Origin: JAPOQD01 sp964620555
Lineage (GTDB): Bacteria; Pseudomonadota; Gammaproteobacteria; Pseudomonadales; Halieaceae
DNA length: 52,912 nucleotides
Direction: 5' to 3'
Assembly (NCBI GenBank): GCA_964620555.1
Contig: CAZUGZ010000010.1
Span: 1-52,912 of the forward strand
Position 1 is the first letter of the stretch, and each line of letters opens with the position of its first letter. Of the stretch, positions 7,939 through 16,008 are shown in pieces. The translations under genes and the position numbers were made by a program. Under the pieces are notes generated by a model. It did no database searches, was not told the origin of the DNA, and was given only the letters and a program-made list of their open reading frames with translations.

Positions 7939-8171
7939 GCGCGGTCGATCACCTCGTAGAGCGCGTCGCGGTCGGCGATGTCGACGTTGGGCGGAGAAGT
8001 TCCGGTCACCGTCTCAAGTCGCAGACGGAAGCCTCGTTTTCTGGCGCGCGCGTCGGCGAGGCGCGCGCGCAAAGCGTCTTCGATAAATCTAGTGAGCGTG
8101 ATGCCGTCGCGCGCCGCCCGTCCCTTGGCTTGGCGCAGCACTTGATCGTTCAGATTGAGCGTGGTCTTCAT
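7935..8171 (-). CDS. Ribbon-helix-helix antitoxin, VapB-like
   Basis: The 78-residue product starts MKTTLNLNDQVLRQAKGRAA and continues ITLTRFIEDALRARLAD, a ribbon-helix-helix DNA-binding domain, followed by a basic/acidic tail of about 35 residues that would wrap the toxin. I chose the ATG at 8171, where the RHH strand begins; the open frame continues 35 codons upstream without recognisable homology. Its stop overlaps the toxin start by four bases. VapB-type proteins neutralise the toxin and repress their own promoter. Confidence 0.8.
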   Translation of the reverse strand: MKTTLNLNDQVLRQAKGRAARDGITLTRFIEDALRARLADARARKRGFRLRLETVTGTSPPNVDIADRDALYEVIDRA

Positions 8172-8485
8172 CGCGGCGTTGCCTGGATGGATTGCGTATG
8201 GCTGAACCATATCATGGGCGGCCATGCAAAGGAATGCCGCGGGAGACCGGGCACCCGAACGAAATTGTCCGATCAATTCCCTGTGCAGCCCGTTGCAGCA
8301 CTACAGTTATCCCCACTCGCGGAACGCATCGAGACCGGCTGCTGGCCGGTGCGATTGTCTCGTACATCCGGAGCGAAGGGACGTATCGCGGAGTGGATGG
8401 CCCGGGCAAGGCGAGAGCACGGTGACAGTTGCGGAACCGATATATGCTATGGTGATCGGACGGGACGCCGCGTTGAGGAGTGGCA
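8172..8485. other. Intergenic region between the antitoxin and the TPR/TonB-C gene
   Basis: About 310 bases separate two divergently oriented genes. I see no convincing gene here; the open frames on both strands are low-complexity GC-rich shadows. It should hold the promoters of the toxin-antitoxin pair (- strand) and of the gene at 8486 (+ strand). Confidence 0.6.
8445..8453 (+). promoter_or_regulatory. Possible extended -10 element for the gene at 8486
   Basis: TGCTATGGT at 8445-8453 fits an extended -10 (TGn plus TATGGT), about 30 bases before the start codon. No good -35 hexamer is visible at the standard distance. It is weak support and listed only as a candidate. Confidence 0.25.
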
Positions 8486-9826
8486 ATGGCCGGGAAAGCG
8501 ACGGGCTGGCATTGGCCGGGTCTGGAATCCAGGCGGCGGAACTCCCTGGCTGCGGCCAGCAAAGTCCGGTGGCTGTTCTGCCTGCCACTGTGGCTTGCCC
8601 TGTCCCCGGCTTGTTGGGCACAGCACTCGGTGTCGCGCTGGGAGCAGTCACCGGCACCGACTCCCTTTGGCCTGCGCTACTATTACACCGATGCGGTACA
8701 GCAGGCTTTGCAGGGGTTGCCGAGCGCCGTCCAGGAAGGGCAACAGCCCGCCGCGGAAATCGCGTGGCACAACGGTCCCTACCATCCGCAGCGGGTTGTC
8801 TCCCTGTCGGAGCAGGCCCACTACCATGAGGGGCGGGGCGACCACGGCAGCGCCATTGTTTCCCTGCGCCGGGCGGTACACCTCACCCGGGTCAACTACG
8901 GTTTGCACAGCGGCCTGCAGATTCCCCTGTTACAGCGCCTCAACCGCAACTACCTTGCCGGCGGTCAGTGGCAGGCTGCCGATGATACCCGTAGCTACCT
9001 GTACCGCATCCAGCAGCGGACGCTGCCCCAGGGTGGCCCGGAGCATATCGAGGCCAGCCTCGATTTCGTCGATTGGCAGCGGCAGGTGTGGTTGCTGGAA
9101 CTGGGCAAGTCTTCGCCACGGCGGCTGCTCGATGCCTGGGATATACTCGATGATCTGTCGGCTGCTGTCCCCTCCATGGCGGAGTGGCCATTGCCGGTGC
9201 TGGAGCGCCTCACCGCTACGCGGATGCGGCTTCGCTACCTGCTGGGGCAAATCCGCGTCGAGATCGAGGATCCTTTCCCGGGAAGTCGGGACAGTCGCCT
9301 CGTCCCCGAATTGACGATCGAACAGCGGCGCTTGCAGACCCTGCAACGTTCCTCCTATAGCGGCGGTCGCCAGGATTTGCAAAGGCTGCTGCAGCGCCAG
9401 CAGAAAGAGGGCGCCGGCCTCGCCATCGCGGCTACCCGCGTCGCCCTGGGTGACTGGCACCTGTGGCACAATCGAGGTTCTCGGGCAGCCGAGGAGTATC
9501 GCGAGGCATGGCGGGAGTCGTCGAGCGAGGAGGGGCTGGTCTGGCGCCAGCGCTGGTTGCAGCAGCCGTGGGAACTGCCTGCCGGCGATGTCTTTTTTGC
9601 CCCGCTGTCGCTGCGGCTCGAATCTGCGCAACAGACCGAAGTGAGTACGAGTTTTCGGGTTGACAGGCGCGGTAGGGTGCGGCAGGTGGAACCGGGTGCG
9701 ACAGGGCAATCCCTCCATTCCCGGCTCAGTCGCTGGCTGCGCGCCGCCCGGTTCCGTCCGGCCATGGCCGGGGGCGTGCCGCTGGACGATGTGCCGGTGC
9801 AGCGCAACTACACTGTGTTGCACTGA
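8486..9826 (+). CDS. Exported TPR-like protein with C-terminal TonB-like domain
   Basis: The ATG at 8486 follows GAGGAG (8475-8480). The 446-residue product has a basic N-terminus and one hydrophobic stretch (about residues 29-44, WLFCLPLWLALSPACWAQ) that looks like a cleavable signal peptide. Residues 90-330 are helical and repeat-like (HYHEGRGDHGSAIVSLRRAVHL) and resemble TPR repeats. The last 65 residues (STSFRVDRRGRVRQVEPG...WLRAARFRPA...GVPL) match the pattern of TonB C-terminal domains, which contact the TonB box of outer-membrane receptors. Unlike classical TonB it has no proline-rich linker and no sure membrane anchor. Periplasmic location is inferred; its role is unknown. Confidence 0.65.
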   Translation: MAGKATGWHWPGLESRRRNSLAAASKVRWLFCLPLWLALSPACWAQHSVSRWEQSPAPTPFGLRYYYTDAVQQALQGLPSAVQEGQQPAAEIAWHNGPYHPQRVVSLSEQAHYHEGRGDHGSAIVSLRRAVHLTRVNYGLHSGLQIPLLQRLNRNYLAGGQWQAADDTRSYLYRIQQRTLPQGGPEHIEASLDFVDWQRQVWLLELGKSSPRRLLDAWDILDDLSAAVPSMAEWPLPVLERLTATRMRLRYLLGQIRVEIEDPFPGSRDSRLVPELTIEQRRLQTLQRSSYSGGRQDLQRLLQRQQKEGAGLAIAATRVALGDWHLWHNRGSRAAEEYREAWRESSSEEGLVWRQRWLQQPWELPAGDVFFAPLSLRLESAQQTEVSTSFRVDRRGRVRQVEPGATGQSLHSRLSRWLRAARFRPAMAGGVPLDDVPVQRNYTVLH

Positions 9827-9935
9827 ACCCCGGGGATGCGAATGGTCTTTTTCTCGAATCAGGTGAATGCGATGCAAAACGGCTTTTCCGCGGTGCCGCC
9901 CGGCCGGTTCCGTACTATCCCGAGGGACTGAAAAC

Positions 9936-10556
9936 TTGCCGCGGCGTCCCTTTTCCCAGGCTTGTGAAAACAACAAGAGGCCCATTCTGCGAGTGCTGCA
10001 GGAGGTGCTGGCCGAGGCCTCGTCGGTGCTGGAACTCGGCAGCGGCACTGGCCAGCACGCACGCTTTTTTGCTGAGCAGCTGCCCCACCTGCGCTGGCAG
10101 CCCACCGATCTCGAAGAAAATCTCTCCCATATCAGGCAGTGGACCCAGGACTACGACGGTGACCAGCTATTGGATCCGGTTGCACTGGATGTCAGGGAGG
10201 AACGCTGGCCGGTACCGGTGGAAGACGCCGTTTTCACGGCCAACAGCCTGCATATCATGGCCTGGTCGGCGGTAGAAAGCTTATTCGATTCCCTGGGACG
10301 GCTGGCCCCAGCCGATAATTTGCTGCTGGTATACGGTCCGTTCAACTACCGGGGCGAATACACCAGCCCCAGCAATGCCCGCTTTGACCAGTGGTTGGCG
10401 ACTCAGAATCCCGATAGCGCTATCCGTGATTTTGAAGCGCTGGACCAACTGGCCCGCGCCGCGGGCTACGGATTGCAGGCCGATTACGCCATGCCGGCCA
10501 ATAACCGCACGCTGGTCTGGCGCAAGCTCAGTCCGCTTGAGCCCGCCTGCCCTTGA
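9936..10556 (+). CDS. DUF938 SAM-dependent methyltransferase-like protein
   Basis: The 206-residue protein matches the DUF938 family: PFSQACENNKRPIL at the N-terminus, the SAM-binding LELGSGTGQHARFFA, and LLLVYGPFNYRGEYTSPSN later on. I chose the TTG at 9936 because the family starts just before PFSQACE and GAGGGA precedes it at a good distance; the open frame extends 23 codons further upstream without homology. The substrate is unknown in this family. Its 3' end overlaps the convergent DUF3604 gene by 29 bases. Confidence 0.8.
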   Translation: MPRRPFSQACENNKRPILRVLQEVLAEASSVLELGSGTGQHARFFAEQLPHLRWQPTDLEENLSHIRQWTQDYDGDQLLDPVALDVREERWPVPVEDAVFTANSLHIMAWSAVESLFDSLGRLAPADNLLLVYGPFNYRGEYTSPSNARFDQWLATQNPDSAIRDFEALDQLARAAGYGLQADYAMPANNRTLVWRKLSPLEPACP

Positions 10557-12543
10557 TCCAGATCGGTGAGGACCAGGCACGTTCCTGGATCAGGGGCGAA
10601 TAGAAGGGTTCACTTTGCTGGTCGATACAGCAGTTATTCCAGACGTCGCCAATGGCGCCCTCCTGTTGCTCGTTTTTGGCGGCGGCCTGGGCCGCGCAGT
10701 CGGCGTCAAAGGGATCCACGCCCGCCGCCTTGCATTGCAGGGTACTCCAGCGGCAACTGGGATTTTCCAGAACCCTGACGTAGTAGAAGGCATCCTCGGC
10801 GGCGTTGAATTCGGGGTCTTGCCAGACTGTACACAACTGGTCGTAGCCCGCACCCACCGGCTCGCAGGTGGTGGGGTTGACACCGGCCCCGTTGTCGCCA
10901 TCGCCCGCTACCTCGAATACCCGTTCCCGGGTGTTGCCCCGTTCGTCCAGCCAGCCCTTGATGATCTGGATGCGCTGCAGGGCGGTACCGGGTTTGCCGG
11001 GGCTGCCCGGGTCCTTGAGAGCACTGACCAGGAAGCGGGGTGAAGTGCCGCTGGCCTGCAACTCGCCACCCATGGGAACTCCGAGCCGATATGCGTGTTC
11101 CAGCATCTTCGGTCGCGTGCAGCTGTTCACGGCGAGTTGTTCGCCGGCAAAGAAGCGTAATACCGGGCGCGTCCCGCTGGTGGCATAGGTTTCCCGCTTG
11201 CGCATGGCATGGAAGATGGCATCGCGGGAATTTTCTTCTGCCCAAACCACCGCCAGACCGCCGGGGTTGTCAAAAAAATGGTCCTGAACGTTGCGATAAC
11301 CGGCATCGCGACGACCGAGATGGCCGACATAATTGTCTTCCTCGGCCCCTCCCGGCGTGGCGCTGTGGCTGTCGGTACTGCCGATAAATCCCATCCGGAA
11401 CGGGTTGACGCCGGTTTCCCGGCCCAACAGCAGGCCATCCTTGAGTACGTTGCGGACCATGTTGCGGCGTCCGAACTGGTCCAGGGGTACTGCGACCGCC
11501 CGCTCGCTGCGCACTTTGCCGAACACCGTTCCCAGCATGTTGAGGTTGTCGCTTCTGGCCTGCTCAAAGGTGCACAGTTCGTCCTCGGTTGCCAGGCCCC
11601 GGCCGAGCAGGCGATCAAAGCGACATTCCGACGCGGCCTTGTGTTGTACCAGTTCCACCAGTGGCTCGAAGGACAGTCGGTCGAGAGCTTCCTGCCGGTT
11701 TGGCGGGTCGCGGAACATCAGGCCGCCGCTGAGGTTGGGGTTGTGGGGGATGGTCAGAACATCGCACTCGCCGTCGGCTTCGCGGCATTGGGCGCGGAGC
11801 TGCCGCCACAATTCGGGAAAGTTGTTGGAGCCGGTGTCGTAGGTACTGAGTGCAGTTTCGGTCACCTGCTCATTGCGAAAGATCACGTTGCGGTGCAGGT
11901 TGTTGCCGTCGGGGGCATCGGTGTACTCATAGCCGATAAAGGTGGTAAAACGACAGGCACTGCTGCGGTCGTAGTGGTCTTCCGCGGCCTGCTGAATCTG
12001 GTTCCAGACTTCCCGGTGGGCGGCATCGCACGAAGACAGTTTGCAGGCGAAAGAGGTTTCTTTTTGGTTATCTTCGCCCAGTACTCCGAGGTCGGCCCAG
12101 TAATTTGCCGCCAATAACTGAAAGATGAATATTTCACTGCGGGTGAGCATGCACTGGGGCAGCCAGTAGGCGAGTGAACTTGAATCCGAGGTACAAACGG
12201 AAATGGGACCCAGGAACTCGGCGTGGTCGGTGATTCCGGCGAAGTCCAGGGGGCGTTGCAGGCGGGCGCGCAGTATCTGCCTGGCATCCGGGTCCGATAG
12301 CGTGATGCTGCCTCCCTTGGCGTAGCGGTAGGCGTCCCAGGGGTCGTTGCGCTGGCTGGAGATATAGGAATCAAAGGAATAGCGGGTATGCACGTGCAGG
12401 TCGCCAAACAGGGGCATTTTGGTGGCAAGGTAGTGCTCGCAGGGTTGTCGCTGTTCGGTGCGGTCAAAGGGTGTGGCGTTCGCCATCGGGCTACAGTACC
12501 CGAGGAACAGGGCCAACAGCCGGACGAGGTGAGGTTTGAACAT
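10528..12543 (-). CDS. Exported DUF3604 family protein (PHP-like metal-dependent hydrolase fold)
   Basis: The 671-residue protein has a signal peptide (LVRLLALFLGY...ANA) and then the DUF3604 hallmarks: FGDLHVHT with H50 and H52, GITDHAEFLG, GFIGSTDSHS, and the C-terminal ERAWSSPIWI. HxH and later Asp/His residues resemble the metal site of PHP-type phosphoesterases. Many cysteines (for example WNNCCIDQQ and CKAAGVDPFDADC) fit an oxidised, disulfide-bearing periplasmic or secreted protein. GGGGAG precedes the ATG. The family is common in marine bacteria and has no firmly assigned reaction. It lies 59 bases after the exported TPR gene and is probably co-transcribed with it. Confidence 0.85.
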   Translation of the reverse strand: MFKPHLVRLLALFLGYCSPMANATPFDRTEQRQPCEHYLATKMPLFGDLHVHTRYSFDSYISSQRNDPWDAYRYAKGGSITLSDPDARQILRARLQRPLDFAGITDHAEFLGPISVCTSDSSSLAYWLPQCMLTRSEIFIFQLLAANYWADLGVLGEDNQKETSFACKLSSCDAAHREVWNQIQQAAEDHYDRSSACRFTTFIGYEYTDAPDGNNLHRNVIFRNEQVTETALSTYDTGSNNFPELWRQLRAQCREADGECDVLTIPHNPNLSGGLMFRDPPNRQEALDRLSFEPLVELVQHKAASECRFDRLLGRGLATEDELCTFEQARSDNLNMLGTVFGKVRSERAVAVPLDQFGRRNMVRNVLKDGLLLGRETGVNPFRMGFIGSTDSHSATPGGAEEDNYVGHLGRRDAGYRNVQDHFFDNPGGLAVVWAEENSRDAIFHAMRKRETYATSGTRPVLRFFAGEQLAVNSCTRPKMLEHAYRLGVPMGGELQASGTSPRFLVSALKDPGSPGKPGTALQRIQIIKGWLDERGNTRERVFEVAGDGDNGAGVNPTTCEPVGAGYDQLCTVWQDPEFNAAEDAFYYVRVLENPSCRWSTLQCKAAGVDPFDADCAAQAAAKNEQQEGAIGDVWNNCCIDQQSEPFYSPLIQERAWSSPIWIKGRRAQAD

Positions 12544-12602
12544 GCGGGACTCCCCTGGGGTCGTGGTGGGACGGCCTGGTTTACGGCGCGCCGCCAGTTG
12601 GC

Positions 12603-13343
12603 TCAGGCGCCGCCGAGCGCCGCCATCCGTTCGACTGCCTCGCGCTGAATGATGCGTTGGTAGGCGTCCTGCGGTGCCATGTTGATCATGCGCTGGAGCA
12701 GGTCGCGCGCCTTGCCGCGGCGGTCATCGGCATCCAGGCTCAGCAGGCCGAGCGCGTAATCGAAAAGCACCGACATGTCCTGCGGTGCCAATTCGAGAGC
12801 CCGCTCGAAATGCGCGATAGCGTCCTTCTCGTTTGCTCCATAGAGCATACCGGCGAGGAACCCGCCGCTGCTGACGGCTTCCGCATGCCAGGCGCCCAGG
12901 ATCAGATGGGCCGTTGCCCGGTCCGGGTCCAGCCGAAGTGCCTCTTCAACGATCTCGCGCACCTTGGTTGCGTAGCCCTCGTTCAACGCTTTCAGCGCTC
13001 CGCTCAACTGCGCCCGGCGACCCAGGGCGTGGGCCAATTGCAGATGGGCCTCCGGGTTGCTCGCGTCGAGTTGAATCGCCTTTCGTGCGAGTTCCTCGGC
13101 GCGCTTGAACAGGCCCTTTTTTTCGTCCTCCGCTGCAAGGTAATGGCCGTAAATCGCCACTGCATTGGCTGCCAATGCATAGCCTTCGGCGGTGTCGACC
13201 ACCTGGGCCAGATCGGCGGCCTCCAGGAAGCGGCCCTCGGCTTGTGCGCAGCGTGCCTGTTCGATCGACTGTGCGCCGGCGGTCCCCGCCAGCACCAACA
13301 GGCACCCCAGGATCAAAAGAGCGCTCAGCGGCTGATTTTTCAT
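12603..13343 (-). CDS. Exported TPR-repeat protein
   Basis: The 246-residue product starts MKNQPLSALLILG with a clear signal peptide ending near AGAQ. Helical TPR-like units follow, for example RAEELARKAIQLDASNPEAHLQLAHALG, EIVEEALRLDPDRATAHLILGAWHAEA and AIAHFERALELAPQDMSVLFDYALG. I chose the ATG at 13343 because AGGAAG precedes it and it begins the signal peptide; 23 upstream codons lack homology. It is probably a periplasmic scaffold. A TATAAT box about 50 bases upstream likely drives this gene and the DUF3604 gene behind it. Confidence 0.75.
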   Translation of the reverse strand: MKNQPLSALLILGCLLVLAGTAGAQSIEQARCAQAEGRFLEAADLAQVVDTAEGYALAANAVAIYGHYLAAEDEKKGLFKRAEELARKAIQLDASNPEAHLQLAHALGRRAQLSGALKALNEGYATKVREIVEEALRLDPDRATAHLILGAWHAEAVSSGGFLAGMLYGANEKDAIAHFERALELAPQDMSVLFDYALGLLSLDADDRRGKARDLLQRMINMAPQDAYQRIIQREAVERMAALGGA

Positions 13344-13391
13344 TGCATGCTTCCTGCCAAGTGCGGAGTTCATCGATAACCGGAGACTGCC

Positions 13392-13397
13392 ATTATA
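13392..13397 (-). promoter_or_regulatory. Candidate -10 box for the TPR/DUF3604 genes
   Basis: On the minus strand the sequence GATTAATTCATATAATGG contains a perfect TATAAT (13392-13397) preceded by an AT-rich stretch, in otherwise GC-rich DNA. It would start transcription near 13385, about 40 bases before the start codon. No strong -35 is visible. Confidence 0.45.
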
Positions 13398-13530
13398 TGA
13401 ATTAATCGCCACCCCTGCTCCCGCCCGGTGTCGAGCGCATACCGAACCGCGGCATTCTGTACGCTGGTGGGCAGAATCGCTAGAATCCTCTGTCCAGAGC
13501 GCAGAACGGCTACCCTGGAGGTGAGCCCCA

Positions 13531-14763
13531 ATGGCGGCAGATGCAAGGCTGGAAACCCCGGAGCAGGAGGAATTTCGGCGCTATTGCCGGGATTGGTTGC
13601 GGTGCAACCTGCCCCCCGAGCCACCGGTGCGATTGCCGGTAACTCCCCTGGAAATCGTGACCGAAGCCCAGTTGCACTATCTGCAGGATTGGCAGCGGGC
13701 CGCCTACGACGCAGGGCTGGTGGGCTGTGATTATCCGGAGGCCTACGGGGGTGGCGGGCGCACCAAATGCCAGCGAATTGCCAATGCCGAGATGATGTCG
13801 GTCAAAACCCCGTATCTGCCCAATATTATTGGCCTGGGCATGGCAGCGCCCACCATTCTTTTCCATGGCAGCGAAGAAACCAAACGGACACTGCTGCCAA
13901 AGCTGTTTTCGGGAGAGGAAATCTGGTGCCAGGGGTTCAGCGAGCCCGGCGCCGGCTCGGACCTGGCCAGCGTACAGACCTTCGCCGAACGGGATGGCGG
14001 GCGCTGGGTGATCAATGGTCACAAGGTGTGGACTTCTCTCGCTCATTTCGCAGAATGGATGATCCTGCTCCTGCGTACCGACAAGACCAGTCGTTACGAG
14101 GGACTGACCTACTTCGTGGTACCGATTCGCGCCGAGTTGGGCCGCAGCGTTACCGTGCGGCCGCTGATCAAGATGACCGGAGAAACCGGATTCAACCAGG
14201 TGATCTTTGACGACCTGGTGGTCGATGACAGTTATCGTCTGGACCAGGTGGGCAAGGGTTGGCAAGTGGCAATGACCACCCTGGCTCACGAGCGCGACGC
14301 GGGGGAAATGGTGACCCCCCGTTCCGGTGGCGGTGGCGGCAAGACTTCCTCCCGCGTTGCCGACAGCCTGATCCCGCTGGCCCGGGACGTTCCTCGAGGC
14401 GACCACTCGGCGGCGGATGATCCACTCATTCGCGATCGCATCGTGCGGGAAATCATCCGCGAGGAGGGTTTCCGGCAGAACATTCGGCGGGCGCGGGTGC
14501 CGGGCCTGGTCGACCATCCGGCTCGCATTCCGCTGCAGAGCAAGCTGCTGCATTCGGAAATGACCCAGGATGCAGCGGCCCTGGCGACTGAAATTCTGGG
14601 TGCACAAGGCTCACTGTACATGGCCGACCCCAATTCGCCCAGGGCCGGACACTGGCCGTTGGCCTACATGAATTCCTATGGCTATACCATCGCCGCCGGC
14701 TCCAGCGAAGTGCAGCGCAACATTCTAGGGGAGCGGGTACTCGGTCTGCCCAAATCCAAATGA
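13531..14763 (+). CDS. Acyl-CoA dehydrogenase (first of a pair)
   Basis: The 410-residue flavoprotein oxidises an acyl-CoA to the 2-enoyl-CoA. It shows WCQGFSEPGAGSDLASVQT, the FAD/substrate-binding signature, VINGHKVWTS, and the C-terminal AAGSSEVQRNILGERVLGLP typical of acyl-CoA dehydrogenases that use long or branched substrates. A glycine-rich insertion (PRSGGGGGKTSSR, about residues 268-280) sits in the loop before the C-terminal helices. GGAGGTGA is placed ideally before the ATG. It is followed without a gap by a second family member, which suggests that they act as a heteromeric enzyme, as known for some steroid side-chain dehydrogenases; this is inference. Confidence 0.88.
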   Translation: MAADARLETPEQEEFRRYCRDWLRCNLPPEPPVRLPVTPLEIVTEAQLHYLQDWQRAAYDAGLVGCDYPEAYGGGGRTKCQRIANAEMMSVKTPYLPNIIGLGMAAPTILFHGSEETKRTLLPKLFSGEEIWCQGFSEPGAGSDLASVQTFAERDGGRWVINGHKVWTSLAHFAEWMILLLRTDKTSRYEGLTYFVVPIRAELGRSVTVRPLIKMTGETGFNQVIFDDLVVDDSYRLDQVGKGWQVAMTTLAHERDAGEMVTPRSGGGGGKTSSRVADSLIPLARDVPRGDHSAADDPLIRDRIVREIIREEGFRQNIRRARVPGLVDHPARIPLQSKLLHSEMTQDAAALATEILGAQGSLYMADPNSPRAGHWPLAYMNSYGYTIAAGSSEVQRNILGERVLGLPKSK

Positions 14764-14780
14764 CCGCGGAGGCTCTCCCC

Positions 14781-15914
14781 ATGCCAGTACCAGCGAATTT
14801 CGACTTCGGTGAAGAGGCGGTCCTGCTGCGGGATTCAGCCCGCAGGTTTTTTGCCGAACACCTGCCCGGCGAACGCCTTTACTCGCTGGTTGCGGACGAT
14901 TCAGACCCACACAGAGAGCTGACAGCCAAGTGGGACCCGCAGTTGTGGCAATCGATGGTGGAGCTGGGCTGGAGCGTGCTGGCGATTCCGCAGCGCGCCG
15001 GTGGGCTGGGCATGGGGACGGCCGCCGTCGCCGGGCTGTGCGAGGAGGCCGGGCGCAGTGCCCTGCCCGCACCTCTGTTGGCTACCTTCAACAGCAGTTA
15101 TATGCTGGCAGCCTGTGGCACCGCCGCAGCCGATTCGGCGCTGGAACTTCTGGCCGGGGGAGCGACGGCGAGTTACGCCGGGTTGAATGTGGACGGCTCC
15201 TGGCGTTTTGAAGACACCGGGGTAACGCTGCGCAACAATTGTCTGCACGGCACAGCCGGCTTTGTGCAGGATGCCCAGAAGGTCGATTACTATCTGGTCA
15301 AAGCACGACAGGGAGAGGGAGTGGGATTGTACTGGGTGGCCGCAGAAGCCCCTGGTATCGACCTGCAAGCCGACGCCATCGTCGATTTGACCCGCGACCA
15401 GGCGCGGCTGGTATTCGATGGGGTGGAGGCGGAACAGGTCGGCAGCGATGCGGTCGCAGTATTGGGCGAAGCCATGCCCGCAATCTGGACCCTGGTCGCC
15501 GCAGACATGGTGGGAGCGGGGGAGTGGCAGCTGCAGACCACCGTGGAATACGCCAAAACGCGGCGCCAGTTTGGCCACGAAATTGGCTTTTTCCAGGCCG
15601 TCAAACACCCACTGGTCAAGTTGATGACAGATATCGATCAGGCCAAATCCCTGGTCTATAACGCCGCCTGCGCCCTGGATCACCAACCGCAACTGGCACG
15701 CCAGTTGGCGCACATGGCCAAGGCCTCGGCCAGCGAGATGGCGGCGTACGCCTGTGGTCGTTCCGTGCAACTGCACGGGGGAATCGGCTTTACCTGGGAG
15801 TGTATGGTACACATCTATTTCAAGCGGCAACTGCACAACCAGATGCTGTGGGGTGACGCCGCCAGTCACCGGGCCGAACTGGCAGAGTTGCTGATCGGGC
15901 CGCGGGCGACCTGA
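14781..15914 (+). CDS. Acyl-CoA dehydrogenase (second of a pair)
   Basis: The 377-residue product begins VPANFDFGEEAVLLRDSARRFFAEH. It lacks a clean version of the GFSEPGAGSD signature seen in its partner but keeps the C-terminal half: EYAKTRRQFGHEIGFFQAVKH and SVQLHGGIGFTWECMVHIYFKR. I chose the ATG at 14781 because GGAGG at 14768-14772 lies eight bases before it; an in-frame ATG at 14760, overlapping the stop of the first gene, would add seven residues. The pattern of one complete and one reduced partner fits a two-gene heteromeric acyl-CoA dehydrogenase. Confidence 0.85.
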   Translation: MPVPANFDFGEEAVLLRDSARRFFAEHLPGERLYSLVADDSDPHRELTAKWDPQLWQSMVELGWSVLAIPQRAGGLGMGTAAVAGLCEEAGRSALPAPLLATFNSSYMLAACGTAAADSALELLAGGATASYAGLNVDGSWRFEDTGVTLRNNCLHGTAGFVQDAQKVDYYLVKARQGEGVGLYWVAAEAPGIDLQADAIVDLTRDQARLVFDGVEAEQVGSDAVAVLGEAMPAIWTLVAADMVGAGEWQLQTTVEYAKTRRQFGHEIGFFQAVKHPLVKLMTDIDQAKSLVYNAACALDHQPQLARQLAHMAKASASEMAAYACGRSVQLHGGIGFTWECMVHIYFKRQLHNQMLWGDAASHRAELAELLIGPRAT

Positions 15915-15974
15915 GCAAATCCGTGAAAGTACCGCGCATCGGTGGTGTCAGCGTCTATCGAAACACAGGGGTGC

Positions 15975-16001
15975 GGTAAACCCGCAACCCCCGGGTTTGC
16001 C
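15975..16001. terminator. Hairpin between convergent acyl-CoA dehydrogenase and hsp20 genes
   Basis: GGTAAACCCG (15975-15984) pairs with CGGGTTTGCC (15992-16001) over ten positions with one G-T wobble and a 7-base loop. It lies between two convergent genes, eight bases beyond the hsp20 stop. There is no clear T-run on either strand, so it may act as a bidirectional, imperfect terminator or as an mRNA 3' end stabiliser. Confidence 0.45.
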
Positions 16002-16008
16002 ATCAGCT

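Noticed and set aside
13510..14607. A 365-codon minus-strand frame opposite the first acyl-CoA dehydrogenase
   Set aside because: The plus-strand gene has clear motifs and a perfect ribosome site; the opposite frame has neither.
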